Shown piece after piece: positions 61,725 to 64,000 of a DNA stretch of 64,000 nt (position 1 is the first letter of the stretch; each line of letters starts with the position of its first letter). The position numbers and the translations under genes were made by a program. Source of the stretch: Acinetobacter suaedae (GTDB taxonomy: Bacteria; Pseudomonadota; Gammaproteobacteria; Pseudomonadales; Moraxellaceae); contig NZ_CP043909.1 in NCBI RefSeq assembly GCF_008630915.1, positions 3,162,001-3,226,000 of the forward strand. The letters run 5' to 3'. The notes beneath the pieces are model-generated. The model worked only from the letters and a program-made list of their open reading frames with translations, was not told where the DNA came from and searched no databases.

Positions 61725-62567
61725 TTATTGCTTCGATTCAATTTCATTGAACAAAGTGACATAAGCAAGGGTCAATTTGTGTTCAGATGCCAAATGAATC
61801 AACGGTAAATTCTTTTGATGTGATTCTTTCATCAATACAGATGGTGGCAACATACTTTCAAGTACAGGCAAACCATCATCTTTTAACTGTTGAACCACTT
61901 CACGTGGTAATTTTGCTTGAGATTGATATTGATTGACCACAATCCCTTCAATCTCTAGGCGATCATTATGATCATCTTGGGTTTCGATCACATTTTCAAT
62001 CAAAGTTTGTAACGCACGTTTAGAAAATACATCACAATCAAATGGAATCAACACGCGATCGGCCGCAATCAATGCCGATAAAGTAAAGAAATTGAATGCC
62101 GGTGGAGTATCGATAAAAATACGATCATAACGCGCGCTCAGTGATTGAATCGAATCACGCAATTTATAGATTTTGTGTTTACTTTCTAGTGCATGTTCTA
62201 GTGTGCCCAAACTTGGGCTTGCTGGAATCACATCTAAATTTGCAAAGGATGTACGATGTACATAACTGTCTAGACCTTTGCCACGAGGCACTTTCAGAAT
62301 TGAACCTAAGGCATTGCCAATCAAGCTTTTTTGTTGGGTTGCACCCAATATATCTTCAAAGAAGTTTTCAATATTTGGCTCTAGCGCTGCTTTATCTGCA
62401 GAATATGTTGCATCTTCACCCAAAAGGTATTGGCTTGAGTTTGCTTGTGGATCAAGATCAATAACCAGCGTTCTAAGCCCTTGTTGAGCGCTAATTGCAG
62501 CTAGATTGATTGTAATACTTGATTTCCCCACACCACCTTTTTGGTTAAATACCACACGCGTTAACAT
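61725..62567 (-). CDS. ParA family ATPase (orphan)
   Basis: A 280-residue deviant-Walker ATPase. Walker A is KGGVGKSSI (10-18), the A' motif is LVIDLDPQANSSQYLLG, and the Walker B region is IFIDTPPAFNFFTLSALIAADRVLIP. No N-terminal helix-turn-helix, so it is of the small chromosomal type. There is no parB beside it; the partner in the apparent operon is a glycine-rich lipoprotein. Roles could be positioning of cell-pole or envelope machinery, or another cargo; this cannot be told from sequence. Confidence 0.88.
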   Translation of the reverse strand: MLTRVVFNQKGGVGKSSITINLAAISAQQGLRTLVIDLDPQANSSQYLLGEDATYSADKAALEPNIENFFEDILGATQQKSLIGNALGSILKVPRGKGLDSYVHRTSFANLDVIPASPSLGTLEHALESKHKIYKLRDSIQSLSARYDRIFIDTPPAFNFFTLSALIAADRVLIPFDCDVFSKRALQTLIENVIETQDDHNDRLEIEGIVVNQYQSQAKLPREVVQQLKDDGLPVLESMLPPSVLMKESHQKNLPLIHLASEHKLTLAYVTLFNEIESKQ

Positions 62568-62648
62568 GATTTCCCTCTACAATATTTTTTGTAAACTGCA
62601 CGCAGTTTAACCTAGAGCCAAAACAATTACTAAAACAATGTCCAACAA

Positions 62649-63041
62649 TTACGCAAAAACAGGTTTGATCATGACTAAACCTAAAGTACCTATCAAAGCA
62701 ACTGCACCGATGATAATACCTGCACGGCGTTGTACCAGTAAAATACTGTCGTCTTTACGAAAAGCTTTGATCAAGGATGAACATAACACGATGAATAAAA
62801 TAACTTTGGCATAAAACCAAGGTTGCACATCAAAGTTTTTCATTACCAATAAAATCACTCCCGTAATCAAAATTACAGTCAAGGATAAATGCTGCATCGC
62901 CACTAAACTTTTACGTGCTATTGGATTCGGCTGTTCGTCTTTAACACCGACAAATAAAGTAGCAGCACGTGCCACGAATGCAATGATTAACAAACTCACT
63001 GCCGACATATGAATAATTTTAGTCAGTAAATGTGCGTCCAT
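62649..63041 (-). CDS. SirB2 family membrane protein
   Basis: A 130-residue protein with four membrane helices, of the SirB/invasion-expression-up-regulator family (LTKIIHMSAVSLLIIAFVAR, AMQHLSLTVILITGVILL). ATG at 63041 follows AAGGA. It is nine bases after bolA and probably co-transcribed. Function unknown. Confidence 0.85.
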   Translation of the reverse strand: MDAHLLTKIIHMSAVSLLIIAFVARAATLFVGVKDEQPNPIARKSLVAMQHLSLTVILITGVILLVMKNFDVQPWFYAKVILFIVLCSSLIKAFRKDDSILLVQRRAGIIIGAVALIGTLGLVMIKPVFA

Positions 63042-63050
63042 GATCAATCC

Positions 63051-63359
63051 TTATTGTTTAGGTGCATGTGCACAGTCTGGGCTTGCAGGTGCTTGTCCTT
63101 GCCACTCACTTGGTACATAGGCATGAATTGCAAGTGCATGTATTTTTCCAGGACTCATTAATTCTGCAGCAACCGCATAAATTTTCTGATGACGTTGAAC
63201 TAAACGTAAGCCTTGAAATGCTTCACTCACCACAATCACTTTAAAGTGGGACTCTTTCCCTGGAAAATACCCTCCATGCCCAGCCGATTCATTGATTACC
63301 TCAAGATGACTTGGGGCAAGGCTTTGTAAGCGTTCAATCAATTGTTGTTCTAAGTTCAT
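63051..63359 (-). CDS. BolA family protein
   Basis: A 102-residue protein with the BolA stress/iron-sulfur fold: LEVINESAGHGGYFPGKESH with the conserved histidine and FKVIVVSEAFQGLRLVQRHQ, then HALAIHAYVPSEW. The C-terminal 12 residues are an extension with Cys and His. BolA proteins pair with monothiol glutaredoxins in iron-sulfur handling. Confidence 0.92.
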   Translation of the reverse strand: MNLEQQLIERLQSLAPSHLEVINESAGHGGYFPGKESHFKVIVVSEAFQGLRLVQRHQKIYAVAAELMSPGKIHALAIHAYVPSEWQGQAPASPDCAHAPKQ

Positions 63360-63512
63360 CAGTCACTCTATTAAGGTCAGATCTAGATTGCCCATTAGTA
63401 TACATCACCCATAGATTGGTTAAACTTTTGTGCAAAATTTTGCTTTTTTCTATTTTTGATCACGAAAATGCTTTTATTTTATGCAATTAAGCCAATTCTC
63501 TGCATAAAGTTG

Positions 63513-63540
63513 TTGACCCTTATTTTGCTTAATGTATTAT
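63513..63540 (+). promoter_or_regulatory. Promoter of the tRNA-Gly pair
   Basis: TTGACC (63513-63518) and TATTAT (63535-63540) with 16-base spacing end nine bases before the first tRNA-Gly. Confidence 0.7.
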
Positions 63541-63549
63541 AGCTGGCAC

Positions 63550-63625
<76 letters not shown>

Positions 63626-63670
63626 GATTGGTTTTTTTAAGTGTAAGTTTTCGTAAAAACTGCTCAATAT

Positions 63671-63746
<76 letters not shown>

Positions 63747-63751
63747 AATTT

Positions 63752-63787
63752 AAAAAGCCCTAGTCGAAAGATTAGGGCTTTTTTTTT
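63752..63787. terminator. Terminator after the tRNA-Gly pair
   Basis: Arms AAGCCCTA and TAGGGCTT with a ten-base loop, followed by a long T run on the plus strand. A-run on the other side allows use by the convergent GNAT gene. Confidence 0.9.
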
Positions 63788-63792
63788 ATTGT

Positions 63793-64000
63793 TTAAATTG
63801 AATTCTCACTGAGTCTTCGTTCCATTTTAAAACCTATCAATTTTTCATGTTCATATGTTTCTTCCAATATCACAAACTCTTTGCTTTCATAAAATTTCCT
63901 AGCGGTGAGCGTTGATTCAAGCTTAATTTTATCAATCTGATAAGAACTAGAAAGAGAAATGATAAAATCAACCATTGCACTTCCTATACCATCGCCTTGA
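63793..64000 (-). CDS. GNAT family N-acetyltransferase (C-terminal fragment, runs off the window)
   Basis: The minus-strand frame is open to the window edge. Its first residues read QGDGIGSAMVDFI, the acetyl-CoA pyrophosphate-binding motif (Q-x-x-G-x-G) of GNAT enzymes, followed by TARKFYESKEFVILEE, the typical helix-loop-strand end (FYxxxGF-like). The gene therefore extends beyond 64000 and does not start at the internal ATG at 63975. Substrate unknown. Confidence 0.8.
   Translation of the reverse strand, partial: QGDGIGSAMVDFIISLSSSYQIDKIKLESTLTARKFYESKEFVILEETYEHEKLIGFKMERRLSENSI

Noticed and set aside
63973..63975. Start codon of a 60-residue protein at 63975
   Set aside because: The frame is open upstream to the window edge and those codons encode the acetyl-CoA binding motif, so this ATG is internal.

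Overview
The window is chromosomal DNA of an Acinetobacter-like gammaproteobacterium (Moraxellaceae). I infer this from the A+T-rich composition, the 16S/23S sequence character, the atpIBEFHAGDC order, the zur-znuCB/znuA divergon, the def / LysM / dprA / tsaC cluster, and the MesD-MesX type of methionine synthase. The species cannot be fixed by reading alone. There are no IS elements, prophage, integrase or CRISPR arrays. Both ends cut a gene: a Na/Pi cotransporter at the left and a GNAT acetyltransferase at the right.

Layout. 1-6.1 kb: a complete rRNA operon on the minus strand (16S, tRNA-Ile, tRNA-Ala, 23S, 5S) with its promoter, processing stems and terminator. 6.4-10.5 kb: a BCCT transporter, then a TetR regulator divergent from an Lcp/MpaB-type haem oxygenase, with a perfect operator between them. 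10.6-17.4 kb: acetate uptake (yjcH-actP) divergent from a CrbS/MxtR-type symporter-kinase hybrid, followed by an unknown 252-residue protein behind two palindromes. 17.5-20.6 kb: an OprC-type copper receptor and a DUF2946 protein downstream of def. 20.8-23.7 kb: LysM protein, dprA, tsaC. 23.7-23.85 kb: a candidate small RNA on the minus strand. 24-27.9 kb: a DMT transporter, then a TetR / MFS pump / AraC locus. 28-32.1 kb: glutathione peroxidase, two lipoproteins and an unrecognised 717-residue protein with a nuclease-like motif and a glycine zipper.

32.2-39.5 kb: the F1Fo ATP synthase operon with promoter and terminator. 39.6-42.8 kb: the Zur-controlled zinc uptake system. 42.8-50 kb: LysE exporter, Dyp peroxidase, argS and a SPOR protein, GST, OsmC, pirin and DUF2798. 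50.1-55.7 kb: a methionine/leucine biosynthesis patch with a flavin reductase, MesD and MesX (DUF1852), an AraC regulator and a type-2 leuA. 55.9-64 kb: guaA, DUF445, DoxX, DedA, a second LysE exporter, an orphan ParA with a glycine-rich lipoprotein, SirB2, BolA and two identical tRNA-Gly genes.

The most interesting leads are the folate-independent methionine synthase pair with its neighbouring flavin reductase, the 717-residue PD-(D/E)XK-like glycine-zipper protein, the regulated Lcp-like oxygenase, the candidate small RNA near 23.7 kb, and the palindromes ahead of the unknown gene at 16.7 kb. Most of the rest is conserved core genome.
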